Position numbers and translations under genes: made by a program. A stretch of 64,000 nucleotides of DNA from DASVTU01 sp036387415 (GTDB lineage Bacteria > Acidobacteriota > Blastocatellia > Pyrinomonadales > Pyrinomonadaceae). The stretch is taken from contig DASVTU010000024.1 in the NCBI GenBank assembly GCA_036387415.1, forward strand, positions 1 through 64,000. The letters run 5' to 3'. The notes under the pieces are model-generated. The model saw only the letters and a program-made list of their open reading frames with translations, was not told the origin of the DNA and made no database searches. Below are positions 45,890-55,295 of this stretch, one piece after another. Positions within the stretch are counted from its first letter, which is position 1, and each line of letters begins with the position of its first letter.

Positions 45890-48800
45890 TTAGAAATCGT
45901 AACGGATGCCGAGTTGGATTCGACGCGGCTCGCCGGAAGCTACGACCCTTCCGAAGAAGGGGCCGAAATCGGCGAAGGGCAGAGGGATTCCGTAGTTGGG
46001 ATGGTTGAAGAGATTGAAAGCCTCGCCGCGAAGTTCCAACGCGTGGTCTTCACCGAAGGCGAATTTCCTGTGAAGCGCGAAGTCGAAGAGGACGTTGCCG
46101 GGGCCGGGAATGATGTTGCGTCCGGCGTTGCCGAAGGTGAAGGGCGCGGGAGCGCGGAAGGCGTCTGTGTTGAAGAAGCGTTCGGCGGTGCGTTGGCTGC
46201 GCGGCAGTGTGATGCGCTGGCCGGGCACAACGTCTGGACGGTTCGGCGTTCCGCTGTTGGCGGGGTCGGAGAAGAAGTAGACGGGATTGAGCGGCGTGCC
46301 GTCCTGCATGGTTAGGATGCCGCTCGTCTCCCAACCACCGAGGAGTGGCCGCAGGAAGCGCGGCTTCGGCAAGTTGTAGACGAAGCCTGCGCTGAGGCGA
46401 CGACCGACGTGGAAGAACGACAACGCGCGTTCGAGTCGCAGGTTTCGTTCGTCCTGCGCGGGAACGCTGTCGAAGAGACCGTTGAGCACCGTGTCGGAAT
46501 CGTCGATTGATTTCGACCAGACGAAGCTTGTCAGGAAAGAGAGATGGCGCGAGTAGCGTTTCTCCACTTTGATTTGCATTGAGTGGTAGTTGGAGTTGGA
46601 GATGTGCTGTCGCTGGATGAGCCTGCCGAGTTCGGGAAACGTGCGGAGCGATTGAAGGTCGCCGGGGCGCGGCGGGAGGTTCTCGCCCGTCTCGACATGC
46701 TGCGCCGTGTTGAAGGTTCTCGACCTGCCGAGTTTGGTTCCCTTCGAGCCGACGTAGGCAATCTCTGCGAGTATGCGAAACGGAAGTTCCTGTTGCAGAC
46801 TTCCGCTCCACTGTTGCACGTAGGGCGTGCGTGCGCGCGGGTCGAGGCCGTAGTAGGAGGGAAAACCCGTGGAAGCGGTCTGTGGAAAACCATTGGCGGT
46901 GGTGAGGACGGGCGCGAGCGCGCCGTTGGTTTCGTTGGTTTCGTTGCGGATGCCGTTGCGTACGAGGTCGTAGTATTCGGTGGCGATTTCGGGGCTGAAA
47001 TAGACTCCGTAACCCGCACGCAAAACCAGTTCGCGCCCGCGCCACAAACTTCTTTGCGGTCGCCACGCGAACCCTACGCGCGGCGCGAAGTTGTTGCGGT
47101 CGGGTTCGACCACAGAGCCGCTACGCCTGCGCACGGGCGCGGCTGGCAGCGTTGAAAAGTCGAGATTGAACATATTGCCGCGCGCTTCGGTGAACGGCGA
47201 AAAGTATTCGTAACGCAGACCGAGATTGACCGTGAGGCGATTGTTGATGCGCCAATCGTCCTGCACGTAGCCGCCGTAAGTTCGCTGTCGTAGATAGGCT
47301 TGCGCTTCGCCGACGCTGCGCGTGGTGGTTTGCGGAAAGCCGAGCAGGAAATCCGCGAAGGGGTCGCCCGTAGGCGACGTGGATGTCGGGTCGCTGGTAA
47401 ACGCGCCGCTGAAGACAAAGCGACCGCGCGCCAACTGGCTCTGCAAGTAGTTTAACTGAAAATAGACGCTCTGAAAGCCGACCTTCCATGTGTGATTGCC
47501 GCGCGTCCACGAAACGCCGTCGGAGAAATGCCAGAGATTGTCGCGTTGCGTGAGAGGACGATTCGGCGTGTCGAGAGTCATCGAAATGTTGGCGACGAGA
47601 AAGAACGGCAGGCCAAAATTGACGGGTTCGGAAGCGACGCCGCTGACGCCGAGTTCGCGTGCCACATCCGTATCGAACGCGCTGCGCGGCACTTCGAGGA
47701 GTCGCAGGCGTGTGAATGAAAGACGCGCTTCGTTGAGCCATGTCGAGCCGCCGTAGGTGTGGCCGAGCGCGATTTGTTGTGCACGGAGGCGTTCGTTAGT
47801 CGGCAGTTCGGGAAACGCGGTGGCGAGGAGGTTGCGGTCGTTGTTGACAGTGTAGCGACCGAAGATGCGGCTCTGGTTGCGCAATTCGTGGTCGAGACGC
47901 ACGGAGACGTTGTTTTTGAAATACTCGTTGGGCGTGGCGTCGAGATAGTTGCTGGCGTTGCCGGGGAGGTTCGGCAAAGGTTCGTAGAGTTCGAGAAAAC
48001 GGCTGGCGATGGGGTCGATGCGTTCGCGCGGGATGATGTTGTTGGGAAACTGCCGACGCGCGCCCGTCGCGGGGTCAACGTTGAGCGGGTCGAATATCGG
48101 GTTGCGTCCAGTGAAATCGCCGCGACGCAATGCTTCGTCCGGCACGATGCCGAGCGATGGCTTGGCGAGTTTGCCGTCGAGGCCGTCATAGGAAGCGAAG
48201 AAGAAGGTCGAGGGCACTGGCAGACGTCCGCCGAGCGATGCGCCGAACTGATTCTGACGGAAGACGGGGCGCGGCAGCGTCGGGTCTTCAAAGAGAGTTC
48301 GCGCGTCGAAGGCTTCGTTGCGAACAAACTCGAAGAGGCTGCCGTGAAACTCCTGCGAGCCGGATTTCGTCACGATGTCTGCTACGCCGCCGCCCGACTG
48401 CGCGAACTCAGCCGCCGCGAGCGATGTCTGAATGCGAAACTCCTGCACCGTTTCCAGTGGCGGGATGACAGCGATGGCACGCGCGAGTAGGTCTGTATTC
48501 AACGCACCGTCGAGAAGATATGTGTTCATCGTCGAACGCGCGCCGTTGATGGGATGATTGAGCGCGACCGCGCCGCGACTCTCCTGCCCGTCGTTGATGA
48601 TGTCGTGGCCGAAGCCGCCGAGTTGGCGCGGGATTGCGCCGGGGCCGAGCGTGACGAGCGAGACGACGTTGCGACCGTCGAGCGGCAGATTGGCGATGGT
48701 CGGAAAATCGAGACGGTATCCGACCGAGGCGTCGTCGGCTTGCAACGCAGAGACGTTGGCCGTCACAGTGATGCTCTCCTGCGGAAGCCCGACTTGAAGT

Positions 48801-49111
48801 TCGAGGTCGAGTTTGGCTTTCTGGTTAACTTCCAATATGACGGCGTTGACGGCGAGCGTGCGAAAGCCCTCCTTCTCGGCTGTGACGGTGTAACGCCCCG
48901 GCAAGAGGTCGTCGATGCGGTAGTTACCTTCGTCGTTCGTCACGACGCTACGCGAGAAGCCCGTCGCTTCATGGCGTGCTGTCACCTTCACGTCGGGGAG
49001 TTGAGCCGACAACGCATCGCGCGCCTCGCCAAGCAGACTCGCCGAGGCGACCTGCCCATGTGCGGCGGGCGCAGCGAAAAGCAACAACATGCCAATCAAG
49101 AACAGTTTCAT
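45890..49111 (-). CDS. Oar-like TonB-dependent receptor with carboxypeptidase-regulatory N-terminal domain
   Basis: About 1073 residues from the ATG at 49111, which starts a clear signal peptide (MKLFLIGMLLLF; cleavage after AHGQ) and has GAGG 8 nt upstream; the frame extends to 49177. A carboxypeptidase-like regulatory domain (about 25-105, VTNDEGNYRIDDLLPGRYTV) precedes a plug (LPLDGRNVVSLVTLGPG, then GARSTMNTYLLDGALN) and a long outer-membrane barrel ending in an aromatic residue (IQLGIRYDF). This is the Oar/SusC-like type expanded in Acidobacteriota. The substrate is unknown; the coupled MFS and glycosyltransferase genes hint at a glycan-related one. Confidence 0.93.
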   Translation of the reverse strand: MKLFLIGMLLLFAAPAAHGQVASASLLGEARDALSAQLPDVKVTARHEATGFSRSVVTNDEGNYRIDDLLPGRYTVTAEKEGFRTLAVNAVILEVNQKAKLDLELQVGLPQESITVTANVSALQADDASVGYRLDFPTIANLPLDGRNVVSLVTLGPGAIPRQLGGFGHDIINDGQESRGAVALNHPINGARSTMNTYLLDGALNTDLLARAIAVIPPLETVQEFRIQTSLAAAEFAQSGGGVADIVTKSGSQEFHGSLFEFVRNEAFDARTLFEDPTLPRPVFRQNQFGASLGGRLPVPSTFFFASYDGLDGKLAKPSLGIVPDEALRRGDFTGRNPIFDPLNVDPATGARRQFPNNIIPRERIDPIASRFLELYEPLPNLPGNASNYLDATPNEYFKNNVSVRLDHELRNQSRIFGRYTVNNDRNLLATAFPELPTNERLRAQQIALGHTYGGSTWLNEARLSFTRLRLLEVPRSAFDTDVARELGVSGVASEPVNFGLPFFLVANISMTLDTPNRPLTQRDNLWHFSDGVSWTRGNHTWKVGFQSVYFQLNYLQSQLARGRFVFSGAFTSDPTSTSPTGDPFADFLLGFPQTTTRSVGEAQAYLRQRTYGGYVQDDWRINNRLTVNLGLRYEYFSPFTEARGNMFNLDFSTLPAAPVRRRSGSVVEPDRNNFAPRVGFAWRPQRSLWRGRELVLRAGYGVYFSPEIATEYYDLVRNGIRNETNETNGALAPVLTTANGFPQTASTGFPSYYGLDPRARTPYVQQWSGSLQQELPFRILAEIAYVGSKGTKLGRSRTFNTAQHVETGENLPPRPGDLQSLRTFPELGRLIQRQHISNSNYHSMQIKVEKRYSRHLSFLTSFVWSKSIDDSDTVLNGLFDSVPAQDERNLRLERALSFFHVGRRLSAGFVYNLPKPRFLRPLLGGWETSGILTMQDGTPLNPVYFFSDPANSGTPNRPDVVPGQRITLPRSQRTAERFFNTDAFRAPAPFTFGNAGRNIIPGPGNVLFDFALHRKFAFGEDHALELRGEAFNLFNHPNYGIPLPFADFGPFFGRVVASGEPRRIQLGIRYDF

Positions 49112-49466
49112 AGACTCGTCCTCATAGGAGATTGAATTGTCTAAATCGTGAATGACGTTTGGCTGGTGCGTGTGCACAGGAGAGCAGGTCTGTGCGATGT
49201 TGACCGCCGTGCGAGACGAAAAGCTGTGCGGGTAGTTATATCAAATTACTCGTTGCAGAGGCGAAAGAAATTCGCGGCGAGCTAAAAATATATGACGGGA
49301 CAGAAGCATGAGCGTGTTCGGATGGCGAAACGATTTATCTTTGCACGGAAAGTTAGTAGTATTAATGCGTTGAGTATGCGACGGGCGCGTCGCGCGAAAG
49401 TTGCCGGACGACCGTTGTCTACAGAGTTTGCAAGAAAGCGATTCCCGCTTAAAAAATTCAACTCTT
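49112..49466. other. Divergent intergenic region between the TonB receptor and the redox operon
   Basis: About 355 nt. Promoters for both directions should be here. The stretch around 49230-49300 is AT-rich, but no convincing -35/-10 pair or operator was found. Confidence 0.35.
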
Positions 49467-51965
49467 ATGCCTCGCGAAATTACAGACCAAAACGCCATCC
49501 TCGATGCGGTGCGAAGGCTCGACATCGTTTCCGAACTGTTTGAAGAACAGAACGGAAAGCAGAAGTATGCGAGCGACCTCGAAGTCATCGTGTCGGGACG
49601 CGACTACAACAACGGCAAGAAGGTCGGGCCGTATATGCGTATGCTCGTCTACGGTGCGGGCGAAGAGATTATGCGGCAGGGCGATTGGGGCGGAAACACT
49701 TTCTATCTCGCCGTGGACGGCATGCTTGATGTCTACGTGCGAGACGCGACGGGCGCGCAGAAGAAGATTAACCAACTACCGCCCGGAAGCTGTTTCGGCG
49801 AAATGGCGGTGCTGGCGGGCGTCGAACGCAACGCGACGATTTCCGTGCCCCTCGACGGTGAAGCGACCGTGTTGGAAGTTGAGCGTCCGGCCTTGCGTCT
49901 GCTGCGAAAACTGCCGAAGTTCGGTCAGACGCTCGACTCGACCTACCGCCGCCACGGCATCGCACGCATGCTCGAAGAGGTATCGCAAGCGACGGGCGAA
50001 GCCGTCAGCAAACAACAGCTTGAGGCGCTCGGCGCGTCTGCGAACTTCATGGTTTACGGCAAGCATCATGTGCTGTGTCAGGCGGGCGAAGCGATAGATA
50101 AAATCATTATCGTCAAGGATGGTTGGGTGCGTTGCGTGCGCGGTGTGGCGTTGGAGGCTTCTTCGTCCGGCATCGTGCAGAGCATGGAGGCGCGCGGCGT
50201 CACCATCAGTTTTCTCGGTGCGGGCAGTTGTCTCGGACTCGATGCGCTCGTCGCGAATACGCGTGCGGAGAGTCGTTGGGATTACACTGCGTCGTTGCTA
50301 GCGCGTTCGGAAGTTTTGGAGATTCCTCTCGCAGACTTGCGCGCCGACGCAGAACTACGTGAGAAGTTTTTGAAGCTCTTGTCGGGCTTCACGCGCGCCG
50401 AAGAGAGTTTGGCGCAGACGCGCGAGGCGAAGGACTCGCGCACGCTCGCTGCGACCGAAGAAGAGATTACGACGGGCGTCGTCGATGGCGTCAATCTGCT
50501 GGTGATGGACATGGATTTGTGTATCCGTTGCGGCAATTGCTCGCTCGCTTGCCACAAGGTGCACGGGCAGTCGCGTCTGTTGCGTCGCGGCATCCACATC
50601 GAGCGCCCGGTGAAGTTGGGAAGTAACCGGACGCAGCACGTCTTGTCACCGCAAGTCTGCATGCACTGCAAAGACCCTGAATGTTTGACAGGATGCCCGA
50701 CGGGAGCGATTTTTCGTGAATCGAACGGGCAAGTGGACATCAATCCGAAGACTTGCATCGGCTGTTTCGACTGCGCCACGCAGTGTCCCTACGATGCCAT
50801 TTCGATGATTCCGCGCGAAGGCGAACCGCCTGCGTCGTTCAATCTCTCGGGTCGCCTCAAGAATCTCATCAGCCTCGCGCCCGCCGCGCCGCCCGCGCCC
50901 GCCGCCGAGAGTGAGGAGATGGTGGCGATTAAATGCAACCTCTGCGAAGCGACGCCGCTCAACCCGCCGGGCGCGCGACGCAAAGCCTACTCCTGCGAGG
51001 AAAACTGCCCGACGGGCGCGCTCGTCCGCGTCAATCCGCATGAGTATTTCAACGAAATCAACAAGACGCTCGGACTCACCTTCCGCGACCGCACACACGC
51101 CATCGGGCGCAACATTCACAAGAGCGACCCCATCGCACGACTCTGGCACACGGGCGGTCTTCTTGCCGTCGTCGCTCTAACCATCGCGACGCTCTGGGCG
51201 CTCGGTCGCTACGGATTCGACACGCCCGTCGTCGGCACATGGCTGTCGATGCGTTGGGCGACGGGACTCGTCGGGCTTGTCGGCATCGCGGCGGTGATGA
51301 GTTATTCGATGCGGCGACAAATTTATCGTCGGCGCGTCGGCGCGCTTCGCTACTGGATGCTGGCACACGTTTATCTCGGCGTCGCGGCGGGCATCATTCT
51401 GCTTCTGCACGCGGGAACGCGGACGGGCGGCGCGCTCACGACGGCACTGCATCTCTCGTTCGATTTCACCGTCGCATCGGGGCTGTTCGGCATCGCCTGT
51501 TATTTCATCGTGCCGCGTATCATGACGAGCATCGAGGGAGAGCCTCTGCTGGTTGAAGACTTAATCGGTCGTCGTGATGAACTGCGCGCCGCGCTCGACG
51601 CCGCAGACCCGCAAGGCGACGAGCACTTGGCTTTGCGCCGCCTCGTCAACGAGCGCGTTAAGCCGCGTTTCCGCTCGCTCACATACCTCTGGCGGCAATA
51701 CGCGCGTCGCGAAGAGTTGAAGGTGCTGCTGGCCGAAGCCCGCGCGGAATTCAGGGCGGAGGCAGACACTCTGGAAGACCGCGAAGCGCGCGGTATTTTG
51801 ATGGAAGCGGTCGAGATGGCGGCAACGTTGCGCCGCGTCGAATCGCTCATCTACCTGCACAAACTCCTCAAGCTCTGGCTCGCCCCGCACGTCATCTCGA
51901 CATCCCTGATGCTCGCGCTCTTGCTGCTGCACATCGCGCAGGTCGTCTTCTTCAACGTCCGCTAA
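49467..51965 (+). CDS. Tandem cyclic-nucleotide-binding / four-[4Fe-4S] ferredoxin / membrane cytochrome-b-like fusion
   Basis: About 832 residues from the ATG at 49467. Residues 60-145 form a cNMP-binding domain with a phosphate-binding-cassette-like FGEMAVLAGVERNATI. A second, more degenerate CNB-like domain lies at about 190-295 (FLGAGSCLGLDALVAN). Residues 350-520 hold sixteen cysteines in four ferredoxin groups (CIRCGNCSLAC, CMHCKDPECLTGC, CIGCFDCATQC, then CNLC with CEENC), the DmsB/NrfC-like four-cluster arrangement. From about 555 there are roughly five membrane helices with histidines placed as possible b-haem ligands (LAHVYLGVAAG, LLLHAG, LLLHIAQ). A cytoplasmic electron-input module into the membrane is the likely role, perhaps gated by a cyclic nucleotide. 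It is 18 nt before the FHA-cytochrome gene. Confidence 0.88.
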   Translation: MPREITDQNAILDAVRRLDIVSELFEEQNGKQKYASDLEVIVSGRDYNNGKKVGPYMRMLVYGAGEEIMRQGDWGGNTFYLAVDGMLDVYVRDATGAQKKINQLPPGSCFGEMAVLAGVERNATISVPLDGEATVLEVERPALRLLRKLPKFGQTLDSTYRRHGIARMLEEVSQATGEAVSKQQLEALGASANFMVYGKHHVLCQAGEAIDKIIIVKDGWVRCVRGVALEASSSGIVQSMEARGVTISFLGAGSCLGLDALVANTRAESRWDYTASLLARSEVLEIPLADLRADAELREKFLKLLSGFTRAEESLAQTREAKDSRTLAATEEEITTGVVDGVNLLVMDMDLCIRCGNCSLACHKVHGQSRLLRRGIHIERPVKLGSNRTQHVLSPQVCMHCKDPECLTGCPTGAIFRESNGQVDINPKTCIGCFDCATQCPYDAISMIPREGEPPASFNLSGRLKNLISLAPAAPPAPAAESEEMVAIKCNLCEATPLNPPGARRKAYSCEENCPTGALVRVNPHEYFNEINKTLGLTFRDRTHAIGRNIHKSDPIARLWHTGGLLAVVALTIATLWALGRYGFDTPVVGTWLSMRWATGLVGLVGIAAVMSYSMRRQIYRRRVGALRYWMLAHVYLGVAAGIILLLHAGTRTGGALTTALHLSFDFTVASGLFGIACYFIVPRIMTSIEGEPLLVEDLIGRRDELRAALDAADPQGDEHLALRRLVNERVKPRFRSLTYLWRQYARREELKVLLAEARAEFRAEADTLEDREARGILMEAVEMAATLRRVESLIYLHKLLKLWLAPHVISTSLMLALLLLHIAQVVFFNVR

Positions 51966-51983
51966 TTCACCAATTATTCGGAC

Positions 51984-53426
51984 ATGGAAAATCAAAACAC
52001 CTTCATCATCGTTCGCAAAGACCTCGACCTCGACCCCATCACGATTGTCGCGGAGAGTTTGCTGGTCGGGCGTCTCAGGGAATGCGAACTGTTGTTGAAC
52101 CACCCGTCCGTGTCGCGCACGCAGGCGGGCATCAAAGAGATTGACGGCAACTTCTACGTCTTCAATCTCCGCCCCGCGAATCCATTCAAACTCAACGGCA
52201 AGCTAGTCGAGCGAAATGAAGCACTCGCCGAGGGCGACGTGCTCGAAGTCGGCCCCTTCATTCTCGACATACGTCGCGCGGGCGATGCGCTCGTCGTCGA
52301 AGTTACGTTTCAAATCGGCATCGAAGTTGAGAGCGCAGATGTCAGCAGCCCGACGCTCGGCACGCAACGCCTCCCCGACATTCAATCCATTATTCTCGCC
52401 GGACAAAAGAAACGACCCGCGCCGCGCGCCGAATCCCTGCCCGGCACCAAAGCACTCGACATCTACTGGGATAAGCGTATCGGCAAAGTCGGCAAAATGG
52501 TGCAGCCCTCGCCCCTCTTTCCCTACGCGCGACGGCGCACGGGCAAGTCGCTCTCCTACTGGACGCCGACTACAGACCTCGCGCGTCGTTGGCCGCTCGC
52601 GCTGCTCGTCTGGGGCGCGTTGGCGGTGGGGTTGTTGGCGCTCGTCGCGGCCTATCGTTATGCGGAGGCGTTCGCGCCCGCGCCCGTCTCCGATGCACAC
52701 GCGCGTACGCAGATGAACTTGACGCCCGCTATCGCCGGACGCGCCAACGCTAACTCATGCACAAATTGCCACGCGCTCAACGCCAGCGTCGAAGGGCGCT
52801 GCGCTTCGTGTCATCAGACGGAGGTGTTCGCGGCGACGGTCATCAAGCCGCACGTCGCGGCGCAGATAGGTTGCGTCGATTGTCATGCGGAACATCGCGG
52901 CAAGGATTTTCGCCCCGGCGACGACGCCCACACCGCCTGCGTCGCGTGCCACAACGACGCAAACAAAACACTCTACAACGGCAAAACCGTCACGACGCCG
53001 CATGGCGGCACCTATGGCTATCCGGTCGTGGACGGTCGTTGGAAATGGAAAGGATTGGACGAGGAGGAATGGTCGCTCAAGCAGATTGCCGTCACGCGTC
53101 AACCTGAAGACTCGGACGACGCGTGGCGCGTCAAGCAGTTTCATGCGCTGCATCTCTATCGCGTGCGCGCCGTCAATGGTCTCAACGGCAATCAGGAAGG
53201 CGAGATGTCGTGTTCGAGTTGCCACAAATCCTTCAACCCGATTGACACACAGACACCACGTACCACCTGCGCTGCGTGTCACAGCCGACAACAACCAACA
53301 CGCCCCGCCAACAACCTCATCAACACCGACGTGCCCAATTGCGCCTCCTGCCACGTCCAGCACATCCGCGACCGACGCCACTGGAATCCCTCTCTACTCA
53401 CCGCGCGCATCAACGACGGCCAATAA
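51984..53426 (+). CDS. FHA domain-transmembrane-heptahaem cytochrome c fusion
   Basis: 480 residues. Residues 15-115 form an FHA domain: VGR at the start and SVSRTQAGIK, where the usual His of S-R-x-H is Gln, then a closing LNGKLV. A basic linker leads to one membrane helix (about 202-226, PLALLVWGALAVGLLALV), which would leave FHA in the cytoplasm and the rest in the periplasm. Residues 258-457 hold seven CXXCH haem sites: CTNCH, CASCH, CVDCH, CVACH, CSSCH, CAACH and CASCH. The link of a phosphothreonine-recognition fold to a multihaem c-type domain in one chain is unusual. It is probably the redox partner of the protein encoded just upstream. Confidence 0.92.
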   Translation: MENQNTFIIVRKDLDLDPITIVAESLLVGRLRECELLLNHPSVSRTQAGIKEIDGNFYVFNLRPANPFKLNGKLVERNEALAEGDVLEVGPFILDIRRAGDALVVEVTFQIGIEVESADVSSPTLGTQRLPDIQSIILAGQKKRPAPRAESLPGTKALDIYWDKRIGKVGKMVQPSPLFPYARRRTGKSLSYWTPTTDLARRWPLALLVWGALAVGLLALVAAYRYAEAFAPAPVSDAHARTQMNLTPAIAGRANANSCTNCHALNASVEGRCASCHQTEVFAATVIKPHVAAQIGCVDCHAEHRGKDFRPGDDAHTACVACHNDANKTLYNGKTVTTPHGGTYGYPVVDGRWKWKGLDEEEWSLKQIAVTRQPEDSDDAWRVKQFHALHLYRVRAVNGLNGNQEGEMSCSSCHKSFNPIDTQTPRTTCAACHSRQQPTRPANNLINTDVPNCASCHVQHIRDRRHWNPSLLTARINDGQ

Positions 53427-53453
53427 CCAATGACGGACTCGCTCCGCTTAGGT

Positions 53454-53472
53454 CGCTTGCGAGGCTCAAGCG
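53454..53472. terminator. Weak hairpin between converging redox genes
   Basis: CGCTTG (53454-53459) pairs with CAAGCG (53467-53472) over a 7-nt loop in the 77-nt gap between stops. There is no T-run on either side, so terminator activity is doubtful. Confidence 0.25.
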
Positions 53473-53503
53473 AGCAGAGTGAATTCCGTTTGTTGACGAA
53501 CGA

Positions 53504-54085
53504 TTATTCGAGCGGTTTATGGCAGACGGCGCAGTCGTTGGTGCCGGGAATTTTGCCTTTGAGTTCGGGACGCACCTTGATGGATTGGTCGTGGCAGATG
53601 TTGCAATTGAGGTGGTAGGCGATTTCGTTGTTGAGTTTGACGGTTTTCTGCGCGGCGTCGGCGATGGTGGGAAGCGGTTTGCTATCGTCGCCCGCCTGTA
53701 GATGGCACGTGCGACAATTCTTGACGGGCGCGGCGTCCGCGGCATTGAGCGCGGCGGTGGTGAGCACGACGTTTCTCTCCGACGTGACGAGCGGCGGCTT
53801 CAAGTCGGCCTTCGGTTGGTCGGTGTGATGACAAAAGACGCATGTGATGACGGACTTGCCATCGGGGCTGTAGTTTTTAGTCGAGTGCGTCTCATGGTTG
53901 AAGGCGACCTCGCCATACTTGTCCGACTGGCTATCCTTCGCGAGCGTCACCTGCTTCGGTTGCACCTTGCTATCAGCCGTTGTCGCAGCGATTGGAGCAG
54001 ACCACGAAACCCCTGTCGGCTTGGCATCAGCCACCAGCAATGCCGCCGAACTAAACGCCGCAATCACTACAAGAAACAGCTTCAT
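53504..54085 (-). CDS. Periplasmic tetrahaem cytochrome (class III c3-like)
   Basis: About 193 residues with a Sec signal peptide (MKLFLVVIAAFSSAALLVADA). Four CXXCH sites: CVFCHH, CRTCH, CNICH and CAVCH. An upstream FNHETH supplies distal histidines, in the arrangement of small c3/cytochrome-c7-type carriers. I start at the ATG at 54085 because AAGGA lies 8 nt upstream; two other ATG codons (54091, 54094) overlap that site. It is probably a soluble shuttle between membrane and outer components. Last gene of the minus-strand cytochrome set, about 200 nt after the preceding one. Confidence 0.9.
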   Translation of the reverse strand: MKLFLVVIAAFSSAALLVADAKPTGVSWSAPIAATTADSKVQPKQVTLAKDSQSDKYGEVAFNHETHSTKNYSPDGKSVITCVFCHHTDQPKADLKPPLVTSERNVVLTTAALNAADAAPVKNCRTCHLQAGDDSKPLPTIADAAQKTVKLNNEIAYHLNCNICHDQSIKVRPELKGKIPGTNDCAVCHKPLE

Positions 54086-54290
54086 CTTCATCATCCTTGC
54101 AAACGAATCTTTCAAGACCGAATTTCGGGGAGGAGACTGGGAAGAACTCGACGTGTGGCGAAAACGAAAATGCCGGTGAGCGCGAATGCTCACATGTGAG
54201 CTTTGGCTTCACCACTTCAAATCTTATGTAGGCGGAAGAGCCTTGTCAAACTTTTCCAGTCCGTGCGACTTCCAAAGTCGCTGCGATGGT

Positions 54291-55253
54291 CTAGAGCGTG
54301 AGGCGAAAAGTTTGTCCACGGTGGCAACGCTTGCAATCCTGAAAATCGGCATCACCGAAGGCGCGGCGTCCGTCGTGACACGTCATACAACTCTGCGCGC
54401 GTACCGTCGGAAAATGTTGTGCGGTGCGCGGCACGCTCACCTGCCTCGACTGCGGTAAATTAGCTGTGATGCTGTGACAGTCGGCACATGCGAGACGCTG
54501 CCGCGCGCCGTGTTGGGCATGGCTGAAACTCGCGCGAAAGGCTTGCGCGTTGGTCGGGGTGCGGCGATAGGGCGCGGGCGCGTGGCAGACGCCGCAGGAT
54601 GCGAGGTCGCGCCCCGCAGCGGCGCGGCTGTTCGGCGTGTGGCATGAGTAGCACTGGTTATGCGCTGACAGGCCGACGGGAATCGACAGCGCAACACCGC
54701 GACGTGCGGGCGCGTGACAAGCTGCACAATTCTTTTCGGGACGTGCCGCGCCGCTCATGTGCTGCGCGTGGTCGAAACGGACGTTGAAGCTTTCCGTGAA
54801 ATTCGCCGGAAAGTTTTTCAGGGGCGCGCTCGCCGTTTCGACGCTCGCATGACAGATGCTGCACATCGCAATCTCGCGCGTGGTGAACTGTGTGAGGTGA
54901 CAGTCGGTACAGGCTTTGTGGCCGGGGAAGACGGGCGTCGCGGAGTTGTCCGCCGGACGTTGGTGACACGACGCGCAAGCCAACGCCGCATGACGCGCGC
55001 TCCTGTGTGAAAAATTCGAGTAATCGCGGACGGCATCCTGCGCGAACGAGGACGCGACCGACGCCGCACTCGCGCTACCTTTCGCGGCAGATGGATCGTT
55101 GCCGCGATTCATTGTGAAGAAGAGGCCGAGGGCGACAAGCATGACAACGAGTGAAAGTCTCCGGCGCGACACACAGACGTTGATGACAGCCATGCGGCTC
55201 GCTGTCTCATGTCGGCTGGCGAGTTGACGGCACTCGTCGTCGGAATTCTTCAT
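54291..55253 (-). CDS. Nonahaem cytochrome c (paralogue 1)
   Basis: About 320 residues with an N-terminal hydrophobic anchor or signal (SLVVMLVALGLFF). Nine CXXCH sites: CASCH, CTDCH, CSICH, CAACH, CYSCH, CGVCH, CADCH, CMTCH and CKRCH. Extra histidines before several of them (FSHRSARH, FDHAQH, FSHAQH) fit bis-His ligation. The start is uncertain: ATG at 55253 is used, GTG at 55280 and ATG at 55193 are alternatives. The spacing of its first three haem sites matches the next upstream gene, so the two look like paralogues. Confidence 0.88.
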   Translation of the reverse strand: MKNSDDECRQLASRHETASRMAVINVCVSRRRLSLVVMLVALGLFFTMNRGNDPSAAKGSASAASVASSFAQDAVRDYSNFSHRSARHAALACASCHQRPADNSATPVFPGHKACTDCHLTQFTTREIAMCSICHASVETASAPLKNFPANFTESFNVRFDHAQHMSGAARPEKNCAACHAPARRGVALSIPVGLSAHNQCYSCHTPNSRAAAGRDLASCGVCHAPAPYRRTPTNAQAFRASFSHAQHGARQRLACADCHSITANLPQSRQVSVPRTAQHFPTVRAQSCMTCHDGRRAFGDADFQDCKRCHRGQTFRLTL

Positions 55254-55295
55254 TTCGTTGTTTCGTTGCGACTCAATCACAAACGCTTCTTTCGT

